This document shows positions 1-11,570 of a stretch of DNA of 64,000 bases, piece by piece. The position numbers were made by a program, and so were the translations under genes. The notes below the pieces were generated by a model. That model did not search any database. It worked only from the letters and a program-made list of their open reading frames with translations, and was not told the origin of the DNA. Every line of letters begins with the position of its first letter. The stretch's first letter is position 1. Origin of the DNA: Qipengyuania citrea (GTDB lineage: Bacteria; Pseudomonadota; Alphaproteobacteria; Sphingomonadales; Sphingomonadaceae); contig NZ_WTYG01000002.1 of NCBI RefSeq assembly GCF_009828015.1, positions 248,001 to 312,000 on the forward strand, written 5' to 3'.

Positions 1-827
1 TTCGGGCGGCGGCCGATCGATACCAGCACGCAATCCGCCTCGAGCGTTTCCTCGTCCCCGCCAGCGGCGGGTTCGAGCGTGAGCGTGGCTTTCTTGCCCT
101 TGACCGTGCAGCCGGTGACCTTGGTCGACAGGCGCAGTTCCATGCCCTGCTTCTTGAAGATCTTGGCTGCTTCCTTGCGAACATCGTCGTCCATGCCGGG
201 CAGCAGCTTGTCGAGATATTCGACCACGGTCACCTGCGCGCCGAGCCTGCACCAGACCGAACCGAGTTCGAGCCCGATCACGCCGCCGCCGATGACGACC
301 ATCTTTTTCGGCACTGCGTTGAGTTCGAGCGCCCCGGTGGAATCAACCACCACCTGCTTGTCGTTATCGACCTCGACACCGGGCAGCGGGGTCACCGAGG
401 AGCCGGTTGCGATGATGATGTTCTTCGCGGTGACCGTTTCGTCACCGACCTTGACCGTATGCGCGTCCTGGAAGGTGGCGTGGCCGTTCTTCCAGTCGAC
501 CTTGTTCTTCTTGAACAGGAAAGCGACGCCCTTGGTCAGCCCCTCGACCGCATCGCGGCGCTGCGCATGCATCTTGTCGAGATCGAGCTTGGGCGTGACC
601 TCGATGCCCATCTCCGCCATCGTGCCGTTGCTGGCGGCGTTGAAGTATTCCGACGCGTGCAGCATCGCCTTCGACGGGATGCAGCCGACATTGAGGCAGG
701 TCCCGCCCAGCGTGTCGCGGCTTTCGGCGCAGGCGGTCTTCAGGCCGAGCTGGGCCGCGCGGATCGCAGCGACATAGCCCCCCGGGCCAGCGCCGATGAC
801 AAGGACGTCGTAGTCGTATTCAGCCAT
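1..827 (-). CDS. lpdA: dihydrolipoyl dehydrogenase (E3), 3' part missing
   Basis: FAD flavoprotein that reoxidises the lipoyl groups of 2-oxo acid dehydrogenase complexes and passes electrons to NAD+. The first ~275 residues are present; the C-terminal part (rest of the NAD and dimer domains) lies beyond the window edge. The N-terminus reads MAEYDYDVLVIGAGPGG, a Rossmann FAD-binding motif, followed by GGTCLNVGCIPSK with the redox-active CxxxxC disulfide typical of the family. The start ATG at 827 lies 10 bp downstream of the odhB stop, so this is the distal gene of the 2-oxoglutarate dehydrogenase operon and very probably supplies the E3 for that complex. An E3 serving pyruvate dehydrogenase as well cannot be excluded. 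Confidence 0.95.
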   Translation of the reverse strand, partial: MAEYDYDVLVIGAGPGGYVAAIRAAQLGLKTACAESRDTLGGTCLNVGCIPSKAMLHASEYFNAASNGTMAEMGIEVTPKLDLDKMHAQRRDAVEGLTKGVAFLFKKNKVDWKNGHATFQDAHTVKVGDETVTAKNIIIATGSSVTPLPGVEVDNDKQVVVDSTGALELNAVPKKMVVIGGGVIGLELGSVWCRLGAQVTVVEYLDKLLPGMDDDVRKEAAKIFKKQGMELRLSTKVTGCTVKGKKATLTLEPAAGGDEETLEADCVLVSIGRRP

Positions 828-837
828 TATTCTTTCC

Positions 838-2076
838 TCAAAGGTCGATCAGCATCCGGGTCGGATCTTCGATCGCTTCCTTGATGATCTTGAGTGCGGT
901 GACAGCCTCGCGGCCGTCGATCAGGCGGTGGTCGTAGGACAGCGCGATATACATCATCGGGCGGATGACGATCTCGCCGTCGACCACGACCGGGCGGTCC
1001 TCGATGCGGTGCAGGCCGAGGACGGCGCTCTGCGGCGGGTTGATGATCGGCGTCGACATCAGCGATCCGAACACGCCGCCGTTGGAGATGGTGAAGGTAC
1101 CGCCCTTCATGTCGTCCATCGTCAGCGTGCCTTCCTTGGCGCGCTTGCCGAAATCGGCGATGTCCTTCTCGATCCGCGCGAAACCCTTGTCCTGCGCGTC
1201 ACGGATGACCGGAACGACGAGGCCGTTGGGTGCCGACACGGCGACCGAGATGTCGACATAGTCGTGATAGACGATCTCGTCGCCCTCGATATAGGCGTTG
1301 ACCGAGGGAACGTCTTTCAGCGCCAGGCAGGCGGCCTTGGCGAAGAAGCCCATGAAGCCGAGCCGGATGTCGTGCTTCTTGGCGAACATGTCCTTGTACT
1401 TGCCGCGCGCCTCCATCACCGCCGACATGTCGACGTCGTTGAAGGTGGTCAGCAGCGCGGCGTTTTCCTGCGCGCCCTTCAGCCGCTTGGCGATGGTCTG
1501 GCGCATGCGCGTCATCTTGACGCGTTCCTCGCGGCGTTCGCCGCCCGTGGACGCGGGTGCCGGGGCGGAGGATGCCGGCGTGCTGCCACCGGCGCGCTTG
1601 GCGTTGGCGGCGGCGATGACGTCTTCCTTGGTCAGGCGGCCATCGCGGCCGGTGCCCTTGATCGTCGACGGGTCGACCCCGTGTTCGAGGACTGCGCGGC
1701 GCACGGCCGGCGAAAGCGTCTGCGCGGCGTCCGACGAAGCGGCGGGTGCGGGTGCGGGTGTGTCGGCGCGTTCCTGCTTGCCTTCTTCGCGCTCTTCCTG
1801 CGCACGGCCGGCCTCGGCGCCCTTGGCGGCGGGCGCGGCGCCTTCCTCGATCACCGCGATGATGGCGTCGATCTCGACCGTGTCACCGACCGCGACCTTG
1901 AATTCCTTGATCACCCCGGCGACGGGCGAGGGGGCCTCGACCGCGACCTTGTCGGTTTCGAGACTGACGATCGGCTCGTCGACGGCAACGGCATCGCCGA
2001 CGTTCTTGAGCAATTCGCCGACGGTCGCTTCGGTGACCGATTCACCCAGCGTGGGAACTTTGACTTCGGTGGCCAT
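838..2076 (-). CDS. odhB: dihydrolipoyllysine-residue succinyltransferase, E2 of 2-oxoglutarate dehydrogenase
   Basis: Core E2 enzyme of the 2-oxoglutarate dehydrogenase complex: moves the succinyl group from lipoyl-lysine to CoA. The 412 residues show the standard order: lipoyl domain (about 1-78) with the modified lysine in ETDKVAVE (K43), an Ala/Pro/Glu-rich linker (about 80-118), an E3/E1-binding domain (about 119-157, LSPAVRRAV...[11 protein letters not shown]), a second linker, and the acyltransferase domain ending in SYDHRLIDG with catalytic His383 and Asp387. It sits 17 bp after odhA and 10 bp before lpdA, so the three subunits are co-transcribed. Also called sucB. Confidence 0.97.
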   Translation of the reverse strand: MATEVKVPTLGESVTEATVGELLKNVGDAVAVDEPIVSLETDKVAVEAPSPVAGVIKEFKVAVGDTVEIDAIIAVIEEGAAPAAKGAEAGRAQEEREEGKQERADTPAPAPAASSDAAQTLSPAVRRAVLEHGVDPSTIKGTGRDGRLTKEDVIAAANAKRAGGSTPASSAPAPASTGGERREERVKMTRMRQTIAKRLKGAQENAALLTTFNDVDMSAVMEARGKYKDMFAKKHDIRLGFMGFFAKAACLALKDVPSVNAYIEGDEIVYHDYVDISVAVSAPNGLVVPVIRDAQDKGFARIEKDIADFGKRAKEGTLTMDDMKGGTFTISNGGVFGSLMSTPIINPPQSAVLGLHRIEDRPVVVDGEIVIRPMMYIALSYDHRLIDGREAVTALKIIKEAIEDPTRMLIDL

Positions 2077-2093
2077 AATCTCGCTTTCCCGAG

Positions 2094-4925
2094 TTACTTG
2101 CAGTCACTGCGGACGTTGGGCGCGGTGCCGTTCAGTCCGAGTGCGATGTTGACGAGGGCTTCCTGCTGCACCTGGTGGCGGCTGGCGTAACCCGTGGCGG
2201 GCGAGGCAGCGACTTCGCGTCCCGCATAGCACGGGCGCATGCCCGACTTGCCGGCGGCTTCGGCCGCTTCCTCGATCAGGCGATCGACGAAGAACCATGC
2301 ACCGTTGTTCTTCGGTTCTTCCTGGCACCAGACGATCTGTTCCAGATTGGTCATCCGGCTCAGACGCTTTGCCAGCGGTTCGCCCGGGAAGGGGTAAAGC
2401 TGCTCGATCCGCACGATCGAGACGTCTTCGAGCTCGGTCTCGTCGCGGCGCTGCAGCAGGTCATAGGCGACCTTGCCGCTGCACAGGACGAGGCGCTTCA
2501 CCTTCTCGTCGGGAATTGTCTTCGTGTCGGACTTGATCCGCATGAAGTGGTGATCGCCCATGAACTCCGCCGCGTCCGACTTGGCCATCGGATGGCGCAG
2601 CAGGCTCTTCGGCGTCATGATTACCAGCGGCTTGCGGAAGCTGCGCAGCATCTGGCGGCGCAGCACATGGAAATAATTGGCGGGCGTGGTGATGTTGCAG
2701 ACCTGGATGTTGTCGTTCGCGCACAGCTGCAGGAAGCGCTCGAGGCGCGCCGAACTGTGTTCGGGACCCTGTCCCTCGTAGCCATGCGGCAACAGCAGGA
2801 CGAGCCCGTTTGCGCGGAGCCACTTGGCTTCACCGGCGGCGATGAACTGGTCGATCATGATCTGCGCGCCATTGGCGAAATCGCCGAACTGCGCTTCCCA
2901 CATCACCAGGCTCTTCGGATCCGCCATCGCAAACCCGTATTCGAAGCCAAGCACGCCGTATTCGGACAGCGGGCTGTCATAAACCTCGAACTTGCCGTGC
3001 GGCAGCGTGGTCAGCGGGATGTATTTGTGCTCGTCCTTCTGGTCGACCCAGACGGCGTGACGCTGGCTGAACGTCCCGCGCCCCGAATCCTGGCCCGACA
3101 GGCGCACGCCGAAGCCTTCGGTGACGAGGCTGCCGAAGGCAAGCGCTTCGGCGGTGGCCCAGTCGAACCCTTCGCCGCTGGAGAACATGTCTTCCTTGGC
3201 CTTGAGCACGCGGCCCAGTGTCTTGTGGATCGTCAGGTCGTCGGGGGTCGTGGTCAGTGTCCGGCCGAGGCTGTCGAACAGCTTCTTCTCGATCGCGGTT
3301 TCGACGTTCCGGCGGGCGGTTTCCGGATCGGCGGGCTTGTTCATGCCCGACCACCGGCCACCGAACCAGTCGGCCTGGTCCGGCTTGTAATCCTTGGCTT
3401 CCTTGAATTCCTTTTCGAGGTGATCGGTGAATTCGGCGATCAGCCCGTCGGCGAAGCCCTTTTCGATCACGCCTTCTTCCTCGAGCCGGGCGGAATAGAT
3501 CGCGCTGACCTTCGGGTGCTGGCGGATCTCGTCATACATCAGCGGCTGGGTGAACTTGGGCTCATCGCCCTCGTTATGGCCGAAGCGGCGATAGCACCAC
3601 ATGTCGATCACGATGTCGCGGCCGAAGGTCTGGCGGTATTCGACGGCCAGCTTGCACGCGAAGGTGACCGCTTCGGGATCATCGCCATTGACGTGCAGGA
3701 TCGGCGCTTGGACGCCCTTCGCCACGTCGCTGGGATAGGGCGAGGAGCGCGCGAACTGCGGGCTGGTGGTGAAGCCGATCTGGTTGTTAATGACGAAGTG
3801 CAGGCAGCCGCCGGTGTTGTAGCCGCGCACGCCCGAGAAGCCGAGGCATTCCCAGACGATGCCCTGGCCGGCAAAGGCCGCATCGCCGTGCAGCAGCACG
3901 GGCAGGACCTGTTCGTGCTGCTTGAGATCGTCGCGGATCGCCTGCTGCGCACGGCTCTTGCCGAGCACCACCGGGTTGACCGCCTCGAGGTGGCTGGGGT
4001 TGGGAACCAGCGACATGTGCACGTTGATACCGTCGAATTCGCGGTCGGTGCTGGTGCCGAGGTGGTATTTCACATCGCCCGAACCACCGACGTCGTCGGG
4101 ATTGGCGCTGCCGCCCGAGAATTCGTGGAAGATCACCTTGTACGGCTTGCCCATGACGTTGGCGAGCACGTTCAGGCGGCCGCGGTGGGCCATGCCGTAG
4201 ATGATCTCGCGCACGCCCAGCTGGCCGCCATACTTGATGACCGCCTCGAGCGCGGGAATCATCGACTCGCCGCCATCGAGGCCGAAGCGCTTGGTGCCGA
4301 CGTATTTCTTGCCGAGGAAGGCTTCGTACTGTTCGCCGCGGATCACTGCGGCGAGGATCGCCTTCTTGCCTTCGGGGGTGAACTGGATCGTGTCTTCGGG
4401 GGTCTCGAACTTGTCCTGCAGGAAACGGCGTTCTTCCGTATCCGTGATGTGCATGTATTCGAGGCCGACATTGCCGCAATAGGTTGCGCGCAGCGCGTCA
4501 TAAAGCTCGCTGACCTTGACCCATTCGAAGCCGAACACGCCGCCGACATAGACCTCGCGGCCTTCCTGTCCGTCGAAACCGTGCCATTCGAGCGTCAGGT
4601 CCTCGGGCACCTCGCGATGCGACAGGCCCAGCGGATCGAGATTGGCGGCCAGATGGCCGCGCACGCGATAGAGCCGGATGAGCAGCATGGCGCGGATCGA
4701 ATCGTCCGCCGCCTGCTCGATCGCCTTGGGGTCGAGCGTCTTGCCCGCCTTCTGCGCCGCCTGCGCAACCGCCGCACGCATCTGCGTGGGGTCGAGCGCG
4801 GCGGTCAGATCCGCCCCGCTGTCGACCACTTCGGCGAGCCATTTGGGGTTGCCCCAGCTCGGGCCCGGCTGCGGGCCTTCCTGGTCGCCCATTTCGGGAA
4901 GGAAATCGTGGCTTTCGTTACCCAT
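2094..4925 (-). CDS. odhA: 2-oxoglutarate dehydrogenase E1 component
   Basis: Thiamine diphosphate-dependent decarboxylase that oxidises 2-oxoglutarate and succinylates the lipoyl group of E2. With 943 residues it has the usual length and contains the thiamine-binding GDAAFAGQG region, the E1 signature HNEGDEP and a transketolase-type pyrimidine domain ([14 protein letters not shown]). The N-terminus lacks an E2-type acyltransferase fusion such as actinobacteria carry. I place the start at the ATG at 4925 because GAAAGG lies 8 bases upstream; the in-frame GTG three codons earlier overlaps this ribosome binding site. It follows sucD after a 97-bp spacer that contains a strong inverted repeat. 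Also called sucA. Confidence 0.96.
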   Translation of the reverse strand: MGNESHDFLPEMGDQEGPQPGPSWGNPKWLAEVVDSGADLTAALDPTQMRAAVAQAAQKAGKTLDPKAIEQAADDSIRAMLLIRLYRVRGHLAANLDPLGLSHREVPEDLTLEWHGFDGQEGREVYVGGVFGFEWVKVSELYDALRATYCGNVGLEYMHITDTEERRFLQDKFETPEDTIQFTPEGKKAILAAVIRGEQYEAFLGKKYVGTKRFGLDGGESMIPALEAVIKYGGQLGVREIIYGMAHRGRLNVLANVMGKPYKVIFHEFSGGSANPDDVGGSGDVKYHLGTSTDREFDGINVHMSLVPNPSHLEAVNPVVLGKSRAQQAIRDDLKQHEQVLPVLLHGDAAFAGQGIVWECLGFSGVRGYNTGGCLHFVINNQIGFTTSPQFARSSPYPSDVAKGVQAPILHVNGDDPEAVTFACKLAVEYRQTFGRDIVIDMWCYRRFGHNEGDEPKFTQPLMYDEIRQHPKVSAIYSARLEEEGVIEKGFADGLIAEFTDHLEKEFKEAKDYKPDQADWFGGRWSGMNKPADPETARRNVETAIEKKLFDSLGRTLTTTPDDLTIHKTLGRVLKAKEDMFSSGEGFDWATAEALAFGSLVTEGFGVRLSGQDSGRGTFSQRHAVWVDQKDEHKYIPLTTLPHGKFEVYDSPLSEYGVLGFEYGFAMADPKSLVMWEAQFGDFANGAQIMIDQFIAAGEAKWLRANGLVLLLPHGYEGQGPEHSSARLERFLQLCANDNIQVCNITTPANYFHVLRRQMLRSFRKPLVIMTPKSLLRHPMAKSDAAEFMGDHHFMRIKSDTKTIPDEKVKRLVLCSGKVAYDLLQRRDETELEDVSIVRIEQLYPFPGEPLAKRLSRMTNLEQIVWCQEEPKNNGAWFFVDRLIEEAAEAAGKSGMRPCYAGREVAASPATGYASRHQVQQEALVNIALGLNGTAPNVRSDCK

Positions 4926-4980
4926 CCGGGTCACCTTTCGCGCGCCGACCTGCTGTCGGCTCTCTATGGCAATGCCTCAG

Positions 4981-5018
4981 CGGCGCGGACGGTCCCGGGG
5001 AGGAGGGGGTCCGCGCCG
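4981..5018. repeat. intra-operon inverted repeat between sucD and odhA
   Basis: Ten bases at 4981-4990 (CGGCGCGGAC) are exactly complementary to 5009-5018, separated by an 18-nt GC-rich loop. No U-tract follows in either direction, so it is not a classic terminator. A position between two genes of one operon suggests an mRNA-stabilising or processing hairpin that could set the sucD:odhA expression ratio (inference). Confidence 0.5.
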
Positions 5019-5022
5019 AATG

Positions 5023-5913
5023 TCAGGCGTGTTCCTTCAACAGTGCGTCGAGCGTGGTGCCGAGTTCGCTCGGGCTCGGCGAGACGCGGATGCCCGCATC
5101 TTCCATGGCCGCGATCTTGTCGTCGGCGCCGCCCTGGCCGCCCGAGACGATGGCGCCCGCGTGACCCATGCGGCGGCCCGGAGGCGCCGTGCGGCCGGCG
5201 ATGAAACCGACCATCGGCTTCTTGCGGCCCTTGGCGGCTTCCTGCTTGATGAATTCGGCGGCTTCTTCCTCGGCGCTGCCGCCGATTTCGCCGATCATGA
5301 TGATCGATTCGGTTTCCTCGTCGTCGAGGAAGAGATCGAGCACGTCGATGAAATTGGTGCCATTGACCGGATCGCCGCCGATGCCGACTGCGGTGGTCTG
5401 GCCGAGGCCGACCTGCGTCGTCTGGTGGACGGCTTCATAGGTCAGCGTGCCCGAGCGCGACACCACGCCGACGCTGCCCTTCTTGAAGATGCTGCCGGGC
5501 ATGATGCCGATCTTGCATTCGCCCGGGGTCAGGACGCCGGGGCAGTTCGGGCCGATGAGGCGCGACTTCGAGCCCTGCAGTGCGCGCTTGACGCGAACCA
5601 TGTCGAGTACGGGAATACCTTCGGTGATCGCGATGATCAGCTCGATCTCGGCGTCGATCGCCTCGAGGATCGAATCCGCGGCGAACGGCGGCGGGACGTA
5701 GATGCACGAAGCGGTCGCACCGGTTTCGGCCTTGGCTTCGGAAACGGTGTTGTAAACGGGGAGGCCGATATGCTCGCTGCCGCCCTTGCCGGGGGTCACG
5801 CCCGCGACCATCTGCGTGCCATAGGCGAGCGCCTGCTCGGTGTGGAACGTGCCGGTATCACCGGTCATGCCCTGCGTGATGACCTTGGTGTCTTTGTTTA
5901 CGAGGATGGACAT
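5023..5913 (-). CDS. sucD: succinyl-CoA ligase (ADP/GDP-forming) alpha subunit
   Basis: Alpha subunit of succinyl-CoA synthetase, which makes ATP/GTP from succinyl-CoA in the TCA cycle. It carries the CoA-binding Rossmann domain (about 1-125, starting [15 protein letters not shown]) and the phosphohistidine loop [11 protein letters not shown] with the transiently phosphorylated His251. Length (296) is normal, though the family is usually 288-293. The start ATG lies directly against the stop of the upstream secreted-protein gene, so translation is probably coupled. The partner beta subunit sucC, usually immediately upstream, is not in this window and must be encoded elsewhere. Confidence 0.96.
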   Translation of the reverse strand: MSILVNKDTKVITQGMTGDTGTFHTEQALAYGTQMVAGVTPGKGGSEHIGLPVYNTVSEAKAETGATASCIYVPPPFAADSILEAIDAEIELIIAITEGIPVLDMVRVKRALQGSKSRLIGPNCPGVLTPGECKIGIMPGSIFKKGSVGVVSRSGTLTYEAVHQTTQVGLGQTTAVGIGGDPVNGTNFIDVLDLFLDDEETESIIMIGEIGGSAEEEAAEFIKQEAAKGRKKPMVGFIAGRTAPPGRRMGHAGAIVSGGQGGADDKIAAMEDAGIRVSPSPSELGTTLDALLKEHA

Positions 5914-7674
<1,761 letters not shown>

Positions 7675-8022
7675 TCAGCCGATCAGCGCGGTTTCCGGCA
7701 TCACCCGGCTTTCGAGTTGCCGCGCGAGGCGCGCGTCGAGCGTGCGGCAGATGCCCAGCCACCAGCGATAGCTGTCCTCGTCACCGGCACGGAATGCCTC
7801 TTCGGCCATGTCGCGCGCGGTTTCCGCCGCCTTGAGGCCATGCGCGCCGAAATGGCGCAGCGCCGCGCGCATTGCGCGGTCTAGCCCGGCTACCGGTGGC
7901 TGCGACGACGATCCCGCGGCCCCGCCATTGTCGTTCGCTGCCCTGCCATGTGCCTTCCTCGCCAATGCGCGCGCGATCGGCGAATGGGCGGTGGAGCGGG
8001 CGGCAGCGAAATGGAGGGGCAT
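7675..8022 (-). CDS. conserved hypothetical protein
   Basis: 115 residues, no signal peptide or membrane segment. The N-terminal third is low-complexity and Ala/Arg-rich; the C-terminal part (about 48-115) looks like a folded helical domain with the run AGDEDSYRWWLGICRTLDA, which resembles small conserved proteins I associate with Sphingomonadales. No function can be given. It is transcribed towards mdh but separated from it by more than 300 bases, so it is probably monocistronic. Confidence 0.55.
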   Translation of the reverse strand: MPLHFAAARSTAHSPIARALARKAHGRAANDNGGAAGSSSQPPVAGLDRAMRAALRHFGAHGLKAAETARDMAEEAFRAGDEDSYRWWLGICRTLDARLARQLESRVMPETALIG

Positions 8023-8133
8023 GCCTGGAACCTCGTGTAGCGACTGGGGGACGTTCTCCCTAGCGCAGCGCGCGCTAAACTTCGGTTCCGTGACATGGTT
8101 GGGGAGATGTAAAGGCCCCCCTGTGCCAATCCC

Positions 8134-9222
8134 TTAGGGTTGCTGCCCGGGCTGCGAAATCCAGCGTCCCGAATTGGCGTATTCCTCGCGCACGGTGCCC
8201 GATTGCGGCAGCTTGCCCGCGTCCCGCGGCGTATCGGCGGCCGCGGTTGCGCTGGCTGCCGGGGCGGCGGCCTCGAAGCCGGTCCGGGCCGTGGCAGCAC
8301 TCGAGACGGGGCCGCTGTCCAGTTCGCGAACATCGGCGCGGCGGACGGTGGGTGCTGCCAGCGGTTCGCTGCCCGCATAGGCGTCGGTGAAGGCGCCTGC
8401 GGTCCCGGCGCCGCCCTTCCAGCGGTAGAAGCGATGCGCCCCGATCGTGCGGATATAGTCGAGGCTCGCCGCCCAATAGGGGTTCACGTAATTGGTGTGG
8501 TAATGCGTCGCCAGCCCGATCGGCCGGTAGACCTCGCCCGTCAGTGCAGCCAGTGCGACCGACTGCGCAACCGCCCAGCCGCGCCGCGCCGGCGTGCGCC
8601 TGAGCGATCCGTCGCAGGTGAAGCTGAACTGGCACCCGGTCGTGCGTTCGGACCCCTGGAACACGACACCGCAGACGCTTGCCGGATAGGCCGGATGCGC
8701 CACCCGGTTGAGCACCACCTGCGCCACCGCCTGCTGCCCGCCGTAGCTCTCGCTCGCCGCCTCGTAATAGACCGCCATCGACAGGCATTGCAGCGCGCGC
8801 GCCTTGTCGACCCCGCTGCCCGCCTGGCGGAAGGCCTCGGCTGCGGCGCCCGCGCCGTGGCTTTCGGCAAACTCGACCGTTTCCAGCGCGCCTTCGTCTT
8901 CGCGCAGCTCCGCATAGTCCGCCGCCAGGCGCGGTGCGTCCTCGAGATAGTAGAAAGCGGAACCGGGAAAGCTTTCCCCCGGCGTCTCGAACGGCATGGC
9001 GGTGAGGCCAGCCTGTTCGTCCGCGTTCCCCATGGCGCCGGCGAAATCCCACCATTCGCCCTGCGCTGCAAAGGTCGGCAGGGCGATCGCGGCTGCCAGC
9101 AACCCGCCGCGCGCCGCGATCTTGCGGCGCTGGCGCCGGCGCGCCTCGTGGCGCAGCGCACGCGGCGAGGGCGCGCGCCGGGCGCGCCGCTGATCCCTCG
9201 CTGCTGGTGTCCTCTGGCTCAC
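8134..9222 (-). CDS. cell wall hydrolase of the SleB / Hydrolase_2 family
   Basis: Predicted peptidoglycan-cleaving enzyme. The 362-residue form starts with an extremely basic segment (arginine-rich, to about residue 45), then a hydrophobic stretch (ARGGLLAAAIALPTFAAQ) that works as signal or anchor, followed by a linker. The Hydrolase_2 domain contains CLSMAVYYEAASESYGGQQ with its conserved acidic residue, then VAQVVLNRVAHPAYP, and two cysteine-containing loops (VCGVVFQGSE, CQFSFTCDG). I chose the GTG at 9222 because AGGA lies six bases upstream; an ATG at 9282 is in frame but has no ribosome binding site. Similar single-domain enzymes are common and often multicopy in Sphingomonadales. Confidence 0.8.
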   Translation of the reverse strand: MSQRTPAARDQRRARRAPSPRALRHEARRRQRRKIAARGGLLAAAIALPTFAAQGEWWDFAGAMGNADEQAGLTAMPFETPGESFPGSAFYYLEDAPRLAADYAELREDEGALETVEFAESHGAGAAAEAFRQAGSGVDKARALQCLSMAVYYEAASESYGGQQAVAQVVLNRVAHPAYPASVCGVVFQGSERTTGCQFSFTCDGSLRRTPARRGWAVAQSVALAALTGEVYRPIGLATHYHTNYVNPYWAASLDYIRTIGAHRFYRWKGGAGTAGAFTDAYAGSEPLAAPTVRRADVRELDSGPVSSAATARTGFEAAAPAASATAAADTPRDAGKLPQSGTVREEYANSGRWISQPGQQP

Positions 9223-9393
9223 GTTCGGTCCTGTTCTGCGCCGCAGCAATATAGCGCACCCGCGCCATTCTGACAGGTGCACGGGCGGGGCATCCCGCGG
9301 CGGGACGCCGGTCTCGCGCCATGCTTAACAGATATTTGCTTAACGAAGAGCGTCTCTTGTGCATTGCAAAAACCCGCGTTAAGCGCCTCGGCG

Positions 9394-9562
9394 AGTCACG
9401 GGTTGGCCTGTTCGCGCAGGCCCGAAGAGGGAAGGAGGTGCAAACCCTCCGCTGCCCCCGCAACTGTGACCGGGGAGCGATCCCGCCACATGCCACTGGG
9501 CCCTGGCCCGGGAAGGCGGCGGGAAAGCGTCGATCCGGGAGCCAGGAGACCTGCCCATGACT
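9394..9562 (+). ncRNA. cobalamin (adenosylcobalamin) riboswitch
   Basis: Leader RNA aptamer that binds vitamin B12 and represses the downstream transport operon. The B12-box element AGCCAGGAGACCTGCC is present at 9540-9555, and the conserved core (GCCACTG, then GGGAAGGCGGCGGG) lies at 9492-9523. The closing helix can be drawn: AGTCACGGG at 9394-9402 pairs with CCCATGACT at 9554-9562 with one mismatch. The element ends about 100 bases before btuB, which fits a cobalamin transport operon. Confidence 0.93.
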
Positions 9563-9601
9563 GTCGTTCGGCCGCGGGCGGGGTGTATCGTAGGCAAACG
9601 T

Positions 9602-9625
9602 GGAAGGAGCAATACTGCTCCCTCC
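9602..9625 (+). promoter_or_regulatory. probable expression platform hairpin of the B12 riboswitch
   Basis: GGAAGGAGCA (9602-9611) and TGCTCCCTCC (9616-9625) form a 10-bp stem with one mismatch and an ATAC loop, between the aptamer and the btuB start. No U-tract follows, so control by translation is likelier than by termination: the CTCCCTCC arm could instead pair with the AGGAGG ribosome binding site at 9654-9659. Alternative pairing is inference from complementarity. Confidence 0.5.
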
Positions 9626-9662
9626 CGTCATGGACGGCATTTCGTCTGTGATAGGAGGTTAC

Positions 9663-11570
9663 GTGTACAAATACCTGTTTTTCCTGACGGCTTCGGCCGT
9701 GCCCGCTGCTGCATTGGCGCAAAGCCCGAGCGACCAGGCGCTCGCTGAAATCATCGACCGGCAGGATGCGGAAGGGGCCACGCCGGCCGCAGTCTATGCT
9801 CCGGCAGCGGCGCCGCGCGATGCGGCGGTGATCACGGTTACCGCCAACGGGCTCGGCACCGATCTGCGCAACACCGGCCAGTCGGTCACCGTCATCGAAC
9901 GCGACGAGATCGAGCAGCTGCAGGGGGCCGACCCGGCGCGGGTATTGAACCGTGTCCCGGGCCTGTCGCTATCGCGCAGCGGCGGGATCGGCCGGGTGAC
10001 CAGCGTCAATCTGCGCGGGGCCAGTTCGGACCAGGTACTGGTCCTGATCGACGGCGTGCGCGTGGCCGACCAGGCCAGCCCCTCGGGCGGGTTCGATTTC
10101 GGCAATCTGCTGCTCGGCACTGCGGGCAAGATCGATGTGCTGCGCGGTTCGAACAGCACGATCTGGGGTTCCGAAGCGGTCGGCGGCGTCATTGACATTT
10201 CCACGCGGACCGATCGCGGGCTCAGCGGCAGCATCGAATACGGCGCGCGCGATACGCTGTTCGCCAGCGCGGCGGCAGGCGCGGGCAATGATCGCGTGTT
10301 CTTCGGCCTGACCGGTTCATGGTACGAAACCGACGGGTTTTCGGCAGCCGCCTCTGGCACCGAGGCCGACGGTTCGCAGCAATTCGCGCTGGGCACGACC
10401 GCCTTCGTCAATCTGACGCCAAGCCTCGAGCTGTTCGCGCATGGCAATTTCGCCGAGGGCGAGGTCGATATCGACGGCTTCCCTGCACCCGCTTTCGTGC
10501 TTGCGGATACCGAGGATACGCAGAAAACCACCCGCTACTGGGGCGATGTCGGGCTGGCCTATTACGGCAACGACCTCACGCTGCGCGCCGCCTACAGCCG
10601 TTCGGACACCGAACGCGCCAATCGCAATGGCGCAGGCACCGAAACCTTCGCCAGCGATGGCAGCTCCGAACGCGTTTCGCTGCGCGGCGAATACCGCCTG
10701 CTGGGCGGACTGGCGCTGGCCTTCGGCGGCGACCACGAATGGACCGCGTTCGAAACCAGCTTCGATGCTTCGGCCGACACCGAGATCAGCGGCGCCTATG
10801 CGCAGCTTGGCTGGGTGATGGGGCGGCTGGCCGCGCATGCCGGGGCACGCGTGGACGACCACGAGCAGTTCGGCACGCATGTCAGCTTCGGCGGCGATGT
10901 CAGCTACGGCTTCGGCAGCGACTGGCGGCTGCGCGCCAGCGTGGGCGAAGGCTTCAAGGCGCCGACGCTGTACCAGCTGCTGTCCTTCTACGGGAACACC
11001 GAGCTCGAACCCGAGGAAAGCACCAGCTACGATCTCGGGATCGAGAAGGGCCAGCGCGGTTCGGGCCTGCATCTGGCGCTCACCGGGTTCCGCCGCGACA
11101 GCGACAATCTGATCGGTTTCGGCTTTACCGCCGAGCGTCCGTCGGGTGTCTATCTCAACACGGCGCGCGCGCGGGCGCAGGGAGTCGAGGCCGAAGCCGG
11201 CATCGACCTGCTGCGCGGGTTGCGGCTGGCGGGGATCTATTCCTATGTCGACGCCGAGGACCGCACCACCGGGCTCGACCTTGCGCGCAGGCCCGAGCAT
11301 TTCGGGACGATCTACGCCGACTGGCACAGCGCTTTCGGCCTCGGGCTGGGCGCGGATCTGCGCATCGTCGGTCCGAGCTGGGATAATGGCGCCAACACCA
11401 ACCGGCTGGAAGGATACGAACTGTTCGACCTGCGCGCTTCCTTCGGGATCGGCGACAATCTCGAACTGTTCGGCCGGGTAGAGAACGTCTTCGATACCGA
11501 TTACCAGACTGTGGCCGGTTACGGCACTGCCGGACGCAGCGTGTTCGGCGGGATCAGGGCGAAGATGTGA
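9663..11570 (+). CDS. btuB: TonB-dependent vitamin B12 outer membrane receptor
   Basis: Outer membrane channel that imports cobalamin using TonB energy. The product (635 residues) has a signal peptide (cleavage near AQ20), a TonB-box-like segment AAVITVTAN at 54-62, a plug domain (about 65-175, with VLNRVPGLSLSRSGG and VNLRGASSDQVLVLIDGVRV) and a 22-strand-type barrel up to the C-terminus. The GTG at 9663 is chosen because AGGAGG ends four bases upstream and it places the signal peptide at residue 1. The last residue is Met instead of the usual aromatic. Control by the upstream cobalamin riboswitch and the following ABC genes support B12 as substrate. Confidence 0.92.
   Translation: MYKYLFFLTASAVPAAALAQSPSDQALAEIIDRQDAEGATPAAVYAPAAAPRDAAVITVTANGLGTDLRNTGQSVTVIERDEIEQLQGADPARVLNRVPGLSLSRSGGIGRVTSVNLRGASSDQVLVLIDGVRVADQASPSGGFDFGNLLLGTAGKIDVLRGSNSTIWGSEAVGGVIDISTRTDRGLSGSIEYGARDTLFASAAAGAGNDRVFFGLTGSWYETDGFSAAASGTEADGSQQFALGTTAFVNLTPSLELFAHGNFAEGEVDIDGFPAPAFVLADTEDTQKTTRYWGDVGLAYYGNDLTLRAAYSRSDTERANRNGAGTETFASDGSSERVSLRGEYRLLGGLALAFGGDHEWTAFETSFDASADTEISGAYAQLGWVMGRLAAHAGARVDDHEQFGTHVSFGGDVSYGFGSDWRLRASVGEGFKAPTLYQLLSFYGNTELEPEESTSYDLGIEKGQRGSGLHLALTGFRRDSDNLIGFGFTAERPSGVYLNTARARAQGVEAEAGIDLLRGLRLAGIYSYVDAEDRTTGLDLARRPEHFGTIYADWHSAFGLGLGADLRIVGPSWDNGANTNRLEGYELFDLRASFGIGDNLELFGRVENVFDTDYQTVAGYGTAGRSVFGGIRAKM

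Noticed and set aside
79..884. Open frames on the plus strand opposite lpd
   Set aside because: Antisense to a clear dihydrolipoyl dehydrogenase; composition is a mirror of its codon bias.
2175..5204. 1009-codon open frame on the plus strand
   Set aside because: Antisense shadow of odhA; no domain, and the minus strand is an unmistakable E1.
8075..9640. 521-codon minus-strand open frame overlapping the cell wall hydrolase and the riboswitch
   Set aside because: Out of frame with the hydrolase domain, Arg-rich nonsense; overlaps the B12 aptamer.
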